Positions 33,105 through 42,131 of a stretch of 64,000 nt of DNA are shown here, one piece after another; the stretch's first letter is position 1, and each line of letters starts with the position of its first letter. The position numbers and the translations under genes are program-made. The stretch lies in NCBI RefSeq assembly GCF_030273445.1, contig NZ_CP120678.1:211501-275500 (forward strand). Direction: 5' to 3'. Origin of the DNA: Selenobaculum gibii. Its GTDB lineage: Bacteria > Bacillota > Negativicutes > ICN-92133. Under the pieces are notes generated by a model. The model was not told where the DNA came from and made no database searches. It saw only the letters and a program-made list of their open reading frames with translations.

Positions 33105-33560
33105 ATGAGCACAGAATTACAAGTTACCGTATTTCGTTTTGCTAAAGAAGAGTATGCATTGCCGATTACAAAGGTTAAAAGTATAATTAAGTTACTTCCA
33201 ATAACAAAAATGCCCAATGCCCCGCTATTTGTGGAAGGAATTATAAATTTGCGGGGGGAGATTATTCCCATCGTTGACTTACGACCTCGCTTTAACTTAT
33301 CAATTCAACCGGCTACTGATGAAAGCCGAATTATCATCGTGGATATAAATCAGCAGATGGTTGGTATCATTGTTGATTGCGTAGATGAGGTGATTCGTGT
33401 TCCAATGGATGATATAGACTTGCCGCCGGCAGCAGCTAGATTAGACACGACATATATTACTGGGATTTGCAAATATAATTTAAGGCTGATTACTTTATTA
33501 GACATTGATAAAGTTTTGACGCAAGATGAGGTAAAGGATTTAAAAAAAGTAGATGGGTGA
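33105..33560 (+). CDS. cheW: CheW-like coupling protein
   Basis: A 151-residue single CheW domain that couples chemoreceptors to CheA. It starts VTVFRFAKEEYALPITKV, has the conserved GIINLRGEIIPIVDLRPRF and DCVDEVIRVP, and fits CheW length. No receptor, CheA or other chemotaxis gene is nearby; it lies between cphA and ispE, with ispE only 6 bases after it. A strong GTGGAGG site precedes the ATG, and the upstream leader looks structured. As an orphan it might serve a distant cheA. Confidence 0.92.
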   Translation: MSTELQVTVFRFAKEEYALPITKVKSIIKLLPITKMPNAPLFVEGIINLRGEIIPIVDLRPRFNLSIQPATDESRIIIVDINQQMVGIIVDCVDEVIRVPMDDIDLPPAAARLDTTYITGICKYNLRLITLLDIDKVLTQDEVKDLKKVDG

Positions 33561-33566
33561 TGGGGA

Positions 33567-34430
33567 ATGATAAGAATCGATGCACGAGCGAAGATTAATT
33601 TAAGTCTTGATATTTTAGGAAAAAGGCAGGATAATTATCATGATGTGATGATGATTATGCAGTCGGTAGAATTATCGGATGTTTTAACTTTTCGTGAGCA
33701 AGAAAAAGAAGCCGGTATTCAGGTGATTAGCAATATTCCTGGACTACCGAGCGCAGAGCGTAACTTAGCATATAAAGCAGCAGCGCTTGTGATGGAAACC
33801 TTTAAGCTAGATAAAGGGTTATATATTGATTTAACTAAACGGATTCCAATTGCAGCGGGACTCGCTGGTGGAAGTACTGACGCCGCCGCAGTACTTGTTG
33901 CATTAAATGAAATGTGGAATTTAGGGTTAAAAGTACCGGAGCTTTGTGCTCTGGGGGCGCAAATTGGTTCTGATGTGCCGTTTTGTATTCAAGGGGGGAC
34001 AATGCTCGCTAAAGGCAGAGGTGAAATTCTTGAAAAGCTTCCCACTATGCCGGAATGCTTCGTTATTTTAGCTAAGCCGCAAGCGAGTGTTTCTACGGCA
34101 TGGGCATATCAGAATTTTAAAGCGGATAATGTTGAAGCGTGGGCAGATACGGATGCAGTGATTGCAGCGCTTAAAAATGGTGATTTAGAAGGGATTTGTA
34201 AGCATCTTTGTAACGTATTAGAAAGTGTAACGATTCCTGCCCATAATGAAATTGCTCATTTAAAACGTTTAATGTGCAAACATGGTGCATTAGCAAGCTT
34301 GATGAGTGGTAGTGGGCCAACTGTATTTGGATTGGTGGATGATGAAGAAAAAGCTGAATACATAGTAGAAAAATTATCGGATATAGACAATGTACAGGTG
34401 ATTTTAACAAAAACTGTTTCGGAGAATTGA
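33567..34430 (+). CDS. ispE: 4-diphosphocytidyl-2-C-methyl-D-erythritol kinase
   Basis: A 287-residue GHMP kinase of the non-mevalonate isoprenoid pathway. Motifs: ARAKINLSLDILGKRQDNYHDV at the start (in part AKINLSLDI), the ATP loop PIAAGLAGGSTDAAA and the C-terminal LMSGSGPTVFG. Normal length. It overlaps no gene but follows cheW by 6 bases and precedes a GntR regulator by 11 bases, so the three are likely one transcript. In Bacillus ispE also lies upstream of glmU and prs. Confidence 0.96.
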   Translation: MIRIDARAKINLSLDILGKRQDNYHDVMMIMQSVELSDVLTFREQEKEAGIQVISNIPGLPSAERNLAYKAAALVMETFKLDKGLYIDLTKRIPIAAGLAGGSTDAAAVLVALNEMWNLGLKVPELCALGAQIGSDVPFCIQGGTMLAKGRGEILEKLPTMPECFVILAKPQASVSTAWAYQNFKADNVEAWADTDAVIAALKNGDLEGICKHLCNVLESVTIPAHNEIAHLKRLMCKHGALASLMSGSGPTVFGLVDDEEKAEYIVEKLSDIDNVQVILTKTVSEN

Positions 34431-34441
34431 GGGAAGAGAAA

Positions 34442-35140
34442 ATGCAACGAAAATTGGCACCAATAAAATTAGATAGCTATCAACCACTTCGTGAAGTGGT
34501 CTGTGAAACCTTAAGAGAAGCAATACGGGGCGGGGTGCTAAAGCCTGGAGAACGATTAATGGAGATTCAACTTGCCGATGAGCTCGGCGTAAGCCGCACG
34601 CCAGTGCGTGAAGCGATCAGAAAATTGGAGCTGGAAGGTTATGTGATTATGTTGCCGAGACGTGGCACATATGTAGCAAATCTTTCTATTCGTGACATTA
34701 ATGAGGTTTTTGAAATCAGAACTACACTGGATGCCTTGGCAAGTGGACTTGCAGCTGAACGAATTACTGCTGAAGAATTGGAAAAATTAGAACGTTTATT
34801 GGTAATGATTAGCGAATATATTGAACAAGATGATATTGAAAAAATTGTTGCTGCTGATACTGAATTTCATGATTTGTTATATCAGGCGAGTCGCAATACA
34901 CGCTTGGTCGGGATTATTTTTAATTTACGTGAACAATTGACAAGGTTCCGCTCAGCATCGATGTCATATCCAGGTCGTTTAAAGAAAACATTGGAAGAGC
35001 ATAGCCGTTTAGTGGAAGCAATCGCGCAGGGAAATGTAGAGCTTGCCCAAAGATTGGCTGTAGAACATATGGAAAATTCTGAACATATTTTACTGCAAAA
35101 TATGGAAGGTATAAATAAAGAAGAAATTGTAAATAAGTAA
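34442..35140 (+). CDS. GntR family (FadR/FCD) transcriptional regulator
   Basis: A 232-residue regulator with an N-terminal winged helix (PLREVVCETLREAIRGG, LGVSRTPVREAIRKLELEG) and a C-terminal all-helical FCD ligand-binding domain with metal-type residues (DTEFHDLLYQAS, EEHSRLVEAI). FCD regulators bind small carboxylic acids. The position occupied by purR in B. subtilis is taken here by a GntR gene, an arrangement I associate with Clostridia. ATG 34442 follows GGGAAGAG. Ligand unknown. Confidence 0.93.
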   Translation: MQRKLAPIKLDSYQPLREVVCETLREAIRGGVLKPGERLMEIQLADELGVSRTPVREAIRKLELEGYVIMLPRRGTYVANLSIRDINEVFEIRTTLDALASGLAAERITAEELEKLERLLVMISEYIEQDDIEKIVAADTEFHDLLYQASRNTRLVGIIFNLREQLTRFRSASMSYPGRLKKTLEEHSRLVEAIAQGNVELAQRLAVEHMENSEHILLQNMEGINKEEIVNK

Positions 35141-35193
35141 AATAGGATTCATAAGAATTTTATACATAGGTAGATAAGCATAGGAGGTTTACT

Positions 35194-35952
35194 ATGTACG
35201 ATGCTATTGTTTTAGCAGGCGGAAAGAGTAAAGGCGCAGGAATCGGAAACGGTGAATATGAGGCTTTACTAAACATAGGTGGTCGCCCTATGCTTTATTT
35301 TGTTGTCGATGCTTTGAAAAAAAGTGAAAAAATTGACGAGATTTTTGTTGTTGGGGCAGTTGAGGTCTTGTCAAAAACGCAATTGTCTGGTAAAGTTAAT
35401 TTTGTTTCGAATGGTTGCACGATTATGGAGAGTGTACGAAATGGCATGGCATCATTAAGTGGTAATCGCAAAGTGCTGATTGTTGCAACGGATATTCCTT
35501 TTTTAACAGCAGAAGCGATTGATGATTTTTTAATGCAATGTGAATCCATGAATCGTGACTTTTATTATCCAATTATCGAAAAATCATGTTGTAAAGCTAA
35601 ATTTCCAAGATGTCAACGCACATTTGTCAAAATTATAGATGGAACTTTTACTGGAGGAAATATATTTTTAGTAAATCCTAAAGTTATTGATAAATGCATA
35701 GATCTTGCCAATAAAATGGTAGAGGATCGAAAGAAGCCATGGCGATTAGCGAAAAAATTTGGTGTAATATTTTTGCTTAAATTTATTATCGGCAAATTGA
35801 CTCTGACAAAAATTGAACAGCATTTTTTGGAGCTTACAGGAATTGACGGAACAGTCATCCGCTCTAATTATGCAGAAATTGGTATGGATGTTGACAAGAC
35901 AACTGATTTACAAGTAGCAAATGAATATTTCCAGTCACTTATGAAAAATTGA
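35194..35952 (+). CDS. MobA-like nucleotidyltransferase family protein
   Basis: A 252-residue protein with the GT-A nucleotidyltransferase start YDAIVLAGGKSKG, followed by YEALLNIGGRPMLYFVVDAL and the metal motif ATDIPFLT. It resembles MobA/CTP-transferase-like NTP transferases. The usual lysine before ALL (as in KALLPLGG) appears to be glutamate, and the arginine after LAGGxS is missing, so catalytic competence is uncertain. AGGAGG precedes the ATG. It lies between the GntR gene and glmU, another nucleotidyltransferase. Substrate unknown. Confidence 0.75.
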   Translation: MYDAIVLAGGKSKGAGIGNGEYEALLNIGGRPMLYFVVDALKKSEKIDEIFVVGAVEVLSKTQLSGKVNFVSNGCTIMESVRNGMASLSGNRKVLIVATDIPFLTAEAIDDFLMQCESMNRDFYYPIIEKSCCKAKFPRCQRTFVKIIDGTFTGGNIFLVNPKVIDKCIDLANKMVEDRKKPWRLAKKFGVIFLLKFIIGKLTLTKIEQHFLELTGIDGTVIRSNYAEIGMDVDKTTDLQVANEYFQSLMKN

Positions 35953-35955
35953 TAG

Positions 35956-35980
35956 AGTGCTGCATCTGCAGTGCTTTTTT
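35956..35980 (+). terminator. Terminator after the MobA-like gene
   Basis: AGTGCTGCA pairs with TGCAGTGCT (two G-U pairs in RNA) and runs into six T. Confidence 0.75.
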
Positions 35981-36171
35981 ACTTTTTTGACGAAAAAGAC
36001 AAATTTTTCATAGAAAGTATTGCAAAGAATGTCGATACTTTCTACAATAAGAAAGGGAAATATTTTGTATACATTGTACTTCGTGATAATTTGGATGGGG
36101 CTTTATGTTTTGCTCAGATAGAGCAGGAAAACGGAAGAATATGTCGAAAGGTAGAGTTGGTGAACGGATGA
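35971..36171 (+). other. Doubtful 66-codon ORF between terminator and glmU
   Basis: An open frame with reasonable composition (DGALCFAQIEQENGRICRKVELVNG, in part LCFAQIEQENGRICRK), but its only start is a GTG inside the terminator stem, it contains no ATG and has no ribosome site. It may be a remnant of a longer gene. It occupies the place where spoVG lies in Bacillus but does not resemble SpoVG. Confidence 0.2.
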
Positions 36172-36222
36172 CTCTAGTGCTTTGGGATATTTTTGCCTAA
36201 CATAGAGTCTTTAATTATTTTT
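36170..36222 (+). terminator. Possible weak terminator before glmU
   Basis: GACTCTA and TAGAGTC pair around a 26-base loop, followed by TTTAATTATTTTTAG. It sits 38 bases before glmU. Confidence 0.4.
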
Positions 36223-36259
36223 AGTCGGTATACGGAAAGTTTAGATTTGGAGGGATACT

Positions 36260-37627
36260 ATGGCAGGTCTGTTAACTGTTGTTTTGGCAGCAGGCAAAGG
36301 AACACGGATGAAATCCAAATTGCCAAAGGTCTTACACAAAGTTGGCGGCAAAGCAATGCTCGAAAAAGTTTTAGATGCGGCAAACCAAGCGGGAGCGACA
36401 CGTAATATTGTTGTTGTTGGTTTTGGTGGTGATGTAGTAAAATCTACAATTGGCAATCAAGCAGAATTTGTAGAACAAGCTGAGCAATTAGGTACTGGCC
36501 ATGCAGTAATGCAGGCGCAGGAAGTATTAAAAGACTTTGATGGGACAGTAATGGTACTTTGTGGAGATACGCCATTACTTAAAGGTAGTTTACTTAAAAG
36601 ACTATATGAAGAGCATCAAAAAGCTGGAGCAAAGGCCACAGTATTAACTGCGAAAATGCCAGATGCGACTGGATATGGTCGCGTTATACGCTTAGCGGAT
36701 GGTTCTGTTAGCAAAATTGTTGAACAAAAAGATGCAAATTCTGAAGAGTTGTTAGTGGATGAAGTGAATTCAGGAATTTACTGCTTTGATAGAGAAGCTT
36801 TATTCGGTGCGTTAGCGAAATTAAATTGCAACAATGCACAAGGCGAATATTACCTGACAGATGTATTTTCCATTTTAAACGACCAGAAAGAAAAAGTATG
36901 GGCAGTTACGGCAGATGATTATGAGCAAACGCTTGGTATCAATTCAAGGGCACAGCTTGCAAATGCGGAACGTATATTACGCGAGCGCAAAGCTGTGGAA
37001 TTAATGGAAAATGGTGTTACGATTATGGATCCATCAAGTACGTTTATTGATACTGACGTAGTCGTGGGTAAAGATACGATTATTTATCCATTTACTTGGA
37101 TTGAAGGCAATACGGTTATCGGAGAAAACTGCGAAATTGGGCCAAATACTAGGTTGACAGATACGACAATTGGTGACGGTGTAACTATGCATTTTGCTTA
37201 TGCGCATGAATGTGAAGTAGGATCAGGTGCGATTGTTGGCCCTTATGTACATTTGCGTCCAAAAACAAAATTATGCGAAAACGTAAAGGTCGGAAACTTT
37301 GTCGAAGTGAAAAATTCGATAATAGGAAGTGGTTCCAAATTACCACATTTAAGCTATATTGGTGATTCTGATGTAGGCAGTGGCGTAAATATGGGATGCG
37401 GAACGATTACGGTAAATTATGATGGAAAGACTAAATCTCGTACAACGATAGAAGATGATGCTTTTGTCGGCTGCAATTCGAATTTAGTGGCTCCAGTTAC
37501 GATAGGAAAAGGGGCATACGTTGGTGCAGGTTCGACGATAACGAAAAATGTACCTTCTGCTGCACTCGGGATAGGAAGAGCGCGCCAAACGAATATTGAA
37601 GGTTGGCATGACAAACGAAAAAAATAA
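36260..37627 (+). CDS. glmU: Bifunctional GlmU (GlcN-1-P acetyltransferase / GlcNAc-1-P uridylyltransferase)
   Basis: A 455-residue bifunctional enzyme that makes UDP-GlcNAc for peptidoglycan and other glycans. The N-terminal uridylyltransferase half has VVLAAGKGTRMKSKLPKVLH and LCGDTPLL; the C-terminal half is a left-handed beta-helix of hexapeptide repeats ending with the acetyltransferase residues around LSYIGDSDVGSGVNMGCGT. Length is normal. GGAGGG precedes the ATG. Followed after 32 bases by prs, the order conserved across Firmicutes. Confidence 0.98.
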   Translation: MAGLLTVVLAAGKGTRMKSKLPKVLHKVGGKAMLEKVLDAANQAGATRNIVVVGFGGDVVKSTIGNQAEFVEQAEQLGTGHAVMQAQEVLKDFDGTVMVLCGDTPLLKGSLLKRLYEEHQKAGAKATVLTAKMPDATGYGRVIRLADGSVSKIVEQKDANSEELLVDEVNSGIYCFDREALFGALAKLNCNNAQGEYYLTDVFSILNDQKEKVWAVTADDYEQTLGINSRAQLANAERILRERKAVELMENGVTIMDPSSTFIDTDVVVGKDTIIYPFTWIEGNTVIGENCEIGPNTRLTDTTIGDGVTMHFAYAHECEVGSGAIVGPYVHLRPKTKLCENVKVGNFVEVKNSIIGSGSKLPHLSYIGDSDVGSGVNMGCGTITVNYDGKTKSRTTIEDDAFVGCNSNLVAPVTIGKGAYVGAGSTITKNVPSAALGIGRARQTNIEGWHDKRKK

Positions 37628-37659
37628 TTTAAACATATAAACTTTGGAGGATGTTATAA

Positions 37660-38613
37660 ATGAAAATAGCGGATAGCAAAAATCTACGTATTTTTACAGG
37701 TAATGCCAATCCGGAACTAGCTAGAGAAATTGCTGAATATATGGGTGTACCGTTAGGAAGTGCTTATGTAGGTCACTTTAATAATGGGGAAACACAAGTG
37801 ATGATTGATGAAAGTGTACGCGGTAAAGATGTATTCATTATCCAGCCTACTTGTCAACCAGTAAATGACAGTATGATGGAATTATTGATTATGATCGATG
37901 CTTGTAAACGTGCTTCGGCAAAAATGATTACAGCAGTTGTTCCTTATTACGCATACGCGCGTCAGGACCGTAAAACACGTGGTCGCGAACCTATTTCCGC
38001 AAAATTAGTAGCAAATCTTTTAACGACTGCCGGTGCAAGCCGCATAATGACAATGGATTTACATGCAGGCCAAATTCAAGGCTTTTTTGATATTCCAGTA
38101 GATCATCTTGTAGGAGTACCAATTCTTGCCCGTTATATTGCAGAAAAAAAATTAGAAGATGTTGTTGTTGTATCGCCTGACTTAGGTGGTGTTACAAGAG
38201 CTAGACAATTAGCAGATAGATTATCCGCACCAATTGCAATCATTGAAAAACGTCGTCCAATGCCTGGCGTTGCTGAAGTAATGAATATTATTGGTAATGT
38301 TGAAGGCAAAACAGCAGTTATTGTTGATGATATTGTTGATACTGCTGGTTCATTAGTTGAAGGTGCTCGCGCTTTAGAAAAAATGGGTGCAAAAGAAGTA
38401 TATGCTTGCTGTACACATGGGATTATGAGTGATCCAGCGACGGAACGCGTTCAAAATTCTTGTATTAAAGAATTGATTATTACAAATAGTATTCCGTTAG
38501 CTGAAGAGAAGAAAATTGATAAAATTAAATGTTTATCAGTCGCTGAAGCTTTTGCTGAAGGTATTGTTTGTGTATATGAGAAGGGTTCAATCAGTAAATT
38601 GTTTCAAAAATAA
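37660..38613 (+). CDS. prs: Ribose-phosphate pyrophosphokinase
   Basis: A 317-residue PRPP synthase converting ribose 5-phosphate and ATP to PRPP. Motifs: [23 protein letters not shown] (in part [14 protein letters not shown]), [23 protein letters not shown] and the PRPP loop [16 protein letters not shown]. Normal length and organisation for class I Prs. GGAGGA precedes the ATG. PRPP feeds Upp, encoded at 49333. A terminator follows. Confidence 0.98.
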   Translation: MKIADSKNLRIFTGNANPELAREIAEYMGVPLGSAYVGHFNNGETQVMIDESVRGKDVFIIQPTCQPVNDSMMELLIMIDACKRASAKMITAVVPYYAYARQDRKTRGREPISAKLVANLLTTAGASRIMTMDLHAGQIQGFFDIPVDHLVGVPILARYIAEKKLEDVVVVSPDLGGVTRARQLADRLSAPIAIIEKRRPMPGVAEVMNIIGNVEGKTAVIVDDIVDTAGSLVEGARALEKMGAKEVYACCTHGIMSDPATERVQNSCIKELIITNSIPLAEEKKIDKIKCLSVAEAFAEGIVCVYEKGSISKLFQK

Positions 38614-38660
38614 TAACTGAATTTGTATTTATATAAATTGAAATTCTTTATTGATGTTTT

Positions 38661-38697
38661 TAAGTGCCATCATAGGTTTATGATGGCACTTTTTATA
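38661..38697 (+). terminator. Terminator after prs
   Basis: AAGTGCCATCAT pairs with ATGATGGCACTT around AGGTTT, then TTTATA. Confidence 0.95.
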
Positions 38698-38856
38698 TAA
38701 AAAATTTTTTCGTTTAAGATTAGGAAAAATTGATAGCTTTATTATTAGAATTTATTACAAAATATCTTTAAAAGTATTTTATTGGCAATATTAAATTGTC
38801 ATGATATGATAATAATAAATTTACCATTAATAAAATGTTGCTAAAATAGCGAATAG

Positions 38857-38885
38857 TTCATATATTATACGAATAATGATATAAT
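38857..38885 (+). promoter_or_regulatory. Candidate sigma-A promoter of pth
   Basis: TTCATA, 17 bases, perfect TATAAT, about 80 bases before pth. Together with the prs terminator it accounts for most of the 350-base gap; the remainder is AT-rich. Confidence 0.6.
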
Positions 38886-38907
38886 TTAGATATATCTGAT
38901 GATAAAT

Positions 38908-38941
38908 AAGCTGTTGCTATAGGTAACAGCTTGTGTTTTTT
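38908..38941 (+). terminator. Terminator-like hairpin in the pth leader (possible attenuator)
   Basis: AAGCTGTT and AACAGCTT form an 8-bp stem with a 9-base loop, followed by GTGTTTTTTATT. It lies between the pth promoter and its ribosome site (GAGGTGG, 38950), so most transcripts would stop unless it is disrupted. Confidence 0.5.
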
Positions 38942-38963
38942 ATTGTGATGAGGTGGAAGAACA

Positions 38964-39530
38964 TTGAAGATTATTGTAGGACTTGGAAATCCAGGCGATG
39001 AATATGCATATACAAGACATAATATCGGCTTTATGACAGTGGATGCCTTGGCACGTCATTATGAGGTAACGAATTGGAAAAATAAATTTGATGCATTGAT
39101 TGCAGAGGTAAAATTGAATGGAGAAACGATTTTGCTTGTAAAGCCGCAGACTTATATGAATTTAAGTGGCAGTGCAGTTGGGCAAATCTTTCGCTGGTAT
39201 AAAGCGGAGCTTGATGATGTTATTGCGATTTATGACGATATGGACTTACCGGTAGGAAAAATTCGTCTGCGTAAACGTGGCAGTTCGGGCGGTCATCGAG
39301 GGGTGGAGTCGATGCTTGTTCATCTTGGAAAAGAAGAATTTCCAAGAGTTCGCATAGGCATTGGCAGACCACAAGCAGGGTGGACTGTTAATGCACATGT
39401 ATTGGCTAATTTTACAAGAGAAGAACAAGACGTGATTGCCAAAGTCGTTACTGATTTAGTACCGGCAGTTGAATCAATTGTGAAAGATGGAATTGACAAA
39501 GCAATGAATAAGTTTAATCCAAAAAAATGA
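38964..39530 (+). CDS. pth: Peptidyl-tRNA hydrolase
   Basis: A 188-residue esterase that releases tRNA from stalled peptidyl-tRNA. Motifs: GLGNPGDEYAYTRHNIGF with the catalytic histidine, KPQTYMNLSG, YDDMDLP and GSSGGHRGVESM. Normal length. Translation starts at a TTG, 7 bases after GAGGTGG; no ATG is available near the N-terminal motif. The leader carries a terminator-like hairpin, unusual for this housekeeping gene. The next gene starts 13 bases after the stop. Confidence 0.96.
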   Translation: MKIIVGLGNPGDEYAYTRHNIGFMTVDALARHYEVTNWKNKFDALIAEVKLNGETILLVKPQTYMNLSGSAVGQIFRWYKAELDDVIAIYDDMDLPVGKIRLRKRGSSGGHRGVESMLVHLGKEEFPRVRIGIGRPQAGWTVNAHVLANFTREEQDVIAKVVTDLVPAVESIVKDGIDKAMNKFNPKK

Positions 39531-39543
39531 TAGGGGGATGGAA

Positions 39544-40776
39544 ATGATAACAGCTTTATATGCCGATGAAAATGGCGAGATTTTTGACCATCCTGATTTT
39601 CACGGTGTCGGACGGATTGGCGATCAAAATGTAGTGCTGAAAAAAGAGGATTTAATTCCCCTGCCAGAGGGGGCGGACTTAATGTTTTTGCCAGGCAGAC
39701 TTGCCTTAGGCGAACAAAACGGTAAAATTGTTCCAATTACAGGTCGTGCTGTTGCAGCAATTTTACCGGCAGGATATACGCGAGTTTTTATGCCGGCGTT
39801 TGCAAAAGCTGAGGATGAGGACAGCGTTTTACCACTTTATGGGTATACTGCTGTTGTATTGTATAAAGATGAACTTTATGTAGCTGCGATTTATACTGAT
39901 GAGAATGAGAAATGGCAACCGCTTAATTATAATACACGCGATTTAAAGAAACTTGTTACGCGTACGAAAAAGGATTTACCAAACAACCGTATTGTTGAGC
40001 AGGTTGGGAAGTGTTCACTTCAGTGGCATTGTTGTACAGCGCAAAATTTGTTTTATCGTCGCTGGGAAGCAGGAATCCCCGTATCGCCAGCTTGTAATGC
40101 AAACTGCTTTGGTTGCATTTCCTTACAACCGTCGGAGTGTTGCCCATCTCCACAAAACCGTATTGATTTTAAGCCGACCCCGAAAGAAATTGCTGAAGTT
40201 GGTATTTATCATTTGGTAAATGCACCAGAAGCGATTATTAGTTTTGGTCAAGGGTGCGAAGGCGAACCTTCCCTTGCGGCTGATAATATTGCAGAAGGTA
40301 TTCGCTTGATTCGCAATGAGGTAGATCGTGGACAAATCAATATCAATACAAATGCTGGATATACGGAAGGAATAAAAAAAATTGTCGATGCAGGACTTGA
40401 TACGATGCGTGTCAGTATTATTAGTGCAAGGGCAGATAGCTATCAAGCATATTATAGAGGCAACTATTCCTTGGATAATGTCAAAGAATCCATTAATTAT
40501 GCAAAAGAAAAAGGTGTTTATGTATCGCTGAATATGCTTTTCTTCCCAGGATTAAATGATCGTGAAGAAGAGATAACTGCATGGAAAGAATTTTTATCAG
40601 AGACGAAAATTGATATGATCCAGCTTAGAAATTTAAATATTGACCCTGATGCATTTTTAGAAATTATGCCAAAGGCACAAGGGAAAATGTATGGAACAAG
40701 GTTTTTTATTGAAGAGATTAAACGATGTTTCCCTCAACTTATTATCGGCAGTTTTAGTCATTATGTAAAAGCGTAG
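39544..40776 (+). CDS. Radical SAM protein of unknown function
   Basis: A 410-residue protein. The N-terminal ~150 residues are a beta-rich domain with no known motif. Then follows a radical SAM core: PACNANCFGC supplies the CxxxCxxC cluster cysteines, FGQGCEGEP is the GGE-type SAM motif, and ININTNAG with MRVSIIS continues the barrel. Additional cysteines (CSLQWHCC, SECCP) lie around the cluster and might hold another site. Substrate is unknown. ATG 39544 follows AGGGGG by 6 bases; the ATG at 39538 abuts that site. Likely co-transcribed with pth. Confidence 0.85.
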   Translation: MITALYADENGEIFDHPDFHGVGRIGDQNVVLKKEDLIPLPEGADLMFLPGRLALGEQNGKIVPITGRAVAAILPAGYTRVFMPAFAKAEDEDSVLPLYGYTAVVLYKDELYVAAIYTDENEKWQPLNYNTRDLKKLVTRTKKDLPNNRIVEQVGKCSLQWHCCTAQNLFYRRWEAGIPVSPACNANCFGCISLQPSECCPSPQNRIDFKPTPKEIAEVGIYHLVNAPEAIISFGQGCEGEPSLAADNIAEGIRLIRNEVDRGQININTNAGYTEGIKKIVDAGLDTMRVSIISARADSYQAYYRGNYSLDNVKESINYAKEKGVYVSLNMLFFPGLNDREEEITAWKEFLSETKIDMIQLRNLNIDPDAFLEIMPKAQGKMYGTRFFIEEIKRCFPQLIIGSFSHYVKA

Positions 40777-40866
40777 GGAATGTGCTTAATGAGACGCAAT
40801 TTAAATAAGATAAAAATGCTTTAATCGAGAGATAGAAAGTATCTACTGTTAAAGGAGGACTTTGTC

Positions 40867-41913
40867 GTGAGAGTAATAAGAATAGAAAATTTGAAGGATG
40901 ATATGGTTTTAGCTCGCCCGCTATTTCAAAAACACGGTATTGTTTTATTGAATGAGGGAGCAACAAACCTTGTAAGGTACAAAGAAAAGTTTAAACAGAT
41001 GGGTATTTTCTATCTTTATGTTGAGGATGATGAATCTCGAGGCATTGAAATTGACGATGTGGTAAAACAAGAAACACGTAATGAGGGACGACGTGTTGTT
41101 GGCGAAATGCTAAAAAAGCTGTTGAACAAGCAGAGAATACATATAAATGAAATTCAAGACGTTGTAACATCCATTATTGATGATATTTTAACGAACAAAA
41201 CTGTTATTGTGAATTTGACAGACTTGAAAAATACAGATGATTATCTTTATGGACATGCAGTGAATGTTTCTGTACTTGCTTTAATCATTGGACATGCTAA
41301 GGGATATAGTGAAAAACAGCTGATGTATCTTGGAACTGGAGCAATTTTACACGATATTGGACTAGCGCTATTACCAGAGGATATTGTGAGAAAACCAGAA
41401 GAAAAAATGACATCGGAGGAGAAAAAAATCTATCGCTCTCATCCAAAGCTTGGGTATGAAACGGTAAAAAATTCATGGGATGTAGACGCTTTTTCTAAGT
41501 TGATTATTTGGGGGCATCATGAATGTCTTGACGGAACAGGGTATCCACGTGGACTAAAAGGAAATGATTTGCATGAAATGGCTAGGATTGTTGCTGTATG
41601 TGATGTATATGATGAACTTACGAGCAGCGAAATTGAGCCAGGAAAGAAAATGCCATCTTATTTGGCGATGGAATATTTATCGCTAAATGCCGGAATTAAG
41701 TTTGATGCAGAAATTATTGAATTATTTTTGAACCATATTGCAACTTATCCAGTGGGAAGTATGGTAACTTTAAATGATGGACGAGCTGGGATTGTTGAGA
41801 AACAAAACGAAGGATTTCCAATGCGACCGGTGGTACGGCTGTTAAATGTAGCCGATTATGCGATTGCTGATTTGATGAAGGAAATGAATGCAGTTATCGT
41901 TGATAGTGAATAG
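40867..41913 (+). CDS. HD-GYP domain phosphodiesterase
   Basis: A 348-residue protein with an N-terminal ~65-residue region (VIRIENLKDDMVLARPL, of the DUF3391-like type) and a central HD-GYP domain: YGHAVNVSVLAL, ILHDIGLALLP with the HD pair, RSHPKLGYE and the signature HHECLDGTGYPRGLKG. The catalytic set looks complete, so it should hydrolyse cyclic di-GMP to pGpG or GMP. A C-terminal tail (GSMVTLNDGRAGIVEKQNEGFP, in part MVTLNDGRAGIVEKQ) is common in this subgroup. GTG start with GGAGG 8-9 bases upstream. Confidence 0.92.
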   Translation: MRVIRIENLKDDMVLARPLFQKHGIVLLNEGATNLVRYKEKFKQMGIFYLYVEDDESRGIEIDDVVKQETRNEGRRVVGEMLKKLLNKQRIHINEIQDVVTSIIDDILTNKTVIVNLTDLKNTDDYLYGHAVNVSVLALIIGHAKGYSEKQLMYLGTGAILHDIGLALLPEDIVRKPEEKMTSEEKKIYRSHPKLGYETVKNSWDVDAFSKLIIWGHHECLDGTGYPRGLKGNDLHEMARIVAVCDVYDELTSSEIEPGKKMPSYLAMEYLSLNAGIKFDAEIIELFLNHIATYPVGSMVTLNDGRAGIVEKQNEGFPMRPVVRLLNVADYAIADLMKEMNAVIVDSE

Positions 41914-41943
41914 TTTTTACCAAGAGAAATGTTGAAATTCATC

Positions 41944-41972
41944 TTGCGCTTGATTGACCTGTATGCTATAAT
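41944..41972 (+). promoter_or_regulatory. Promoter of rpmE
   Basis: TTGCGC, 17 bases, perfect TATAAT with an extended TG two bases before it. It gives a ~150-base leader before rpmE. Confidence 0.72.
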
Positions 41973-41979
41973 TGTCTGG

Positions 41980-42131
41980 TAATAAACATAAGTGTGTTTA
42001 ATTGCAGTTTCGAATCTGTCAAGAATAGCTATGCTTATCTCGTTTGTGAGAAAGTGAAGGCTTATCTGATGCTGGTGCATTTAAAATATTTATCCATGTA
42101 TTTTCCATGGGACAAAGTGAGGTGCAAGACA
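41980..42131 (+). promoter_or_regulatory. Long leader of rpmE, possible L31 autoregulatory element
   Basis: About 150 bases between the promoter and rpmE, containing a CCATG/CATGG hairpin near 42095. Ribosomal protein L31 leaders with autoregulatory structures are known in Firmicutes. I cannot confirm a match here. An open frame crosses it but has no ribosome site. Confidence 0.3.

Noticed and set aside
36141-36148. Spo0A-like heptamer upstream of glmU
   Set aside because: Lies within a doubtful ORF, far from a recognisable promoter; such heptamers are expected several times by chance in this length.
41994-42131. N-terminal extension of L31
   Set aside because: No ribosome site; L31 homologues begin at the ATG at 42132.
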